NCBI RefSeq assembly: GCF_030929615.1 | Contig: NZ_JAVFVU010000008.1 | Location: forward strand, 124,001 to 188,000 | Length of the DNA: 64,000 nucleotides | Source: Dyadobacter sp. LHD-138 | GTDB lineage: Bacteria; Bacteroidota; Bacteroidia; Cytophagales; Spirosomataceae | Direction: 5' to 3' | In this document: positions 63,332 to 64,000 of the stretch, piece after piece | Position numbering within the stretch: position 1 is the stretch's first letter | Layout: each line of letters starts with the position of its first letter | Program-made: the position numbers and the translations under genes | Notes under the pieces: generated by a model | The model's database searches: none | Seen by the model: only the letters and a program-made list of their open reading frames with translations | What the model was told of the DNA's origin: nothing

Positions 63332-64000
63332 ATGTCTGATGCCATACCAGTTCATTCGCTTCCAAAGTCGCAAAGTCCGGTTCCGGCACTCAAAATTTAC
63401 AGATTTAAAAACAGCAACGAAATCACGGCACAAGCACCCGAAGCGTTACCCATAACGCCTCTTCCGACGGACACGCCGCATCGTCATACCTATTACGAGA
63501 TTCTTTTTATTGAGGAAGGTCAGGGATTTCACGAGATTGATTTCCATTCCTATACCATGCAAGGTACGGGGATGCACTTTATCACACCCGGCCAGGTACA
63601 TCTGCTCACTTTTGCAGCGCCTTGCCAGGGATTTATTGTGGCCTTTTCAGAAGATTTTTATACTTTTTACAATCCAACCAGCCCGGCCTTATCGCATTTC
63701 CCCTTTTTCCAGATTAATAAACGACAGCCTGTTCTCCGGTTAACAGATACCGAGCGTCACTATTTTCACAACATGCTGGAAAACATGGTAGAAGACCACC
63801 TGGGAAAAGATACCGACCAGAACATGCTTGGACAGTACCTGGGTTTGTTGTTGCAAAAATGTGCCATCATCAATCAAAAAGCGGTACATACAATGACCAA
63901 CACTAGTTCCTCCATACCTGAAATGGTCGGGCGTTTTCAGGAACTGGTGGAAAAAAATTTCAGGGAAATGCACGAAGTACAGCAGTATGCAACCATCCTG
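63332..64000 (+). CDS. AraC-family transcriptional regulator, truncated by the window edge
   Basis: From the ATG at 63332 the frame stays open to the last base (223 codons). The product starts with a cupin-like AraC-type sensing domain (PHRHTYYEILFIEEGQGFHEIDF, MHFITPGQVHLLTFAAPCQGFIVAFSEDFY). Helices follow that lead towards the DNA-binding region (MVGRFQELVEKNFREMHEVQQYATIL); the helix-turn-helix itself lies beyond the edge. Regulators with this layout usually respond to a small molecule; the ligand is unknown. Confidence 0.85.
   Translation, partial: MSDAIPVHSLPKSQSPVPALKIYRFKNSNEITAQAPEALPITPLPTDTPHRHTYYEILFIEEGQGFHEIDFHSYTMQGTGMHFITPGQVHLLTFAAPCQGFIVAFSEDFYTFYNPTSPALSHFPFFQINKRQPVLRLTDTERHYFHNMLENMVEDHLGKDTDQNMLGQYLGLLLQKCAIINQKAVHTMTNTSSSIPEMVGRFQELVEKNFREMHEVQQYATIL

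Overview
The window looks like a chromosomal segment of a Bacteroidota bacterium of the order Cytophagales, with gene content like Dyadobacter or Spirosoma relatives. The order-level call is an inference. It rests on a SusC/SusD pair, a type IX secretion plug protein, DUF3276, DUF4302 and DUF5723 proteins, Bacteroidota -7 promoter boxes (TAnnTTTG), a lack of Shine-Dalgarno sequences, and several families of dispersed palindromic repeats. No rRNA, tRNA, CRISPR array, transposase or integrase was found.

Layout. 1-652 is AT-rich and empty. 653-12898 is a surface polysaccharide region: a FemAB-like acyltransferase, two FkbM methyltransferases, a third methyltransferase, a Wzx-type flippase, WecB, a UDP-sugar dehydrogenase, two GT4 and one GT2 glycosyltransferases, and an ORF6N DNA-binding protein. 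12943-13781 is a small AT-rich island with a cysteine-rich protein of unknown role and a small membrane protein. 14009-21184 is a minus-strand operon encoding SusC, SusD, a zinc metallohydrolase lipoprotein and a DUF4302 lipoprotein.

21468-36961 is a nitrate/nitrite assimilation region. On the minus strand nirB, nirD, a PilJ/NarX-like sensor kinase and a NarL-type regulator run in line. On the plus strand are cobA, an outer-membrane porin of the alginate-export family, a NarK transporter, a nitrate reductase fused to its own FAD/NAD and BFD electron-transfer modules, a sulfite-reductase-like protein carrying a rubredoxin domain, and a nitrate-reductase-associated protein. A siroheme-synthase (Met8/CysG-N) gene closes the region on the minus strand. 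Together these genes would bring nitrate in, reduce it to ammonium, and make the siroheme that NirB needs.

37200-64000 is mostly housekeeping: ABC-F ATPase, Uma2, T9SS plug, YchF, DUF3276, RlpA, DUF58, RadA, LytTR regulator, PheS, an esterase next to an ATP-grasp enzyme, MsrB, PBP1A, an MsbA-like exporter, DUF4126 and a truncated AraC regulator at the right edge. Points most worth a second look are the cysteine-rich protein at 13146-13781, the rubredoxin fusion at 34400-35863, the fused nitrate reductase, a perfect 15-bp palindrome inside the ORF6N gene, the repeat elements inside the nitrate locus, and a frameshifted small gene at 60152-60366.
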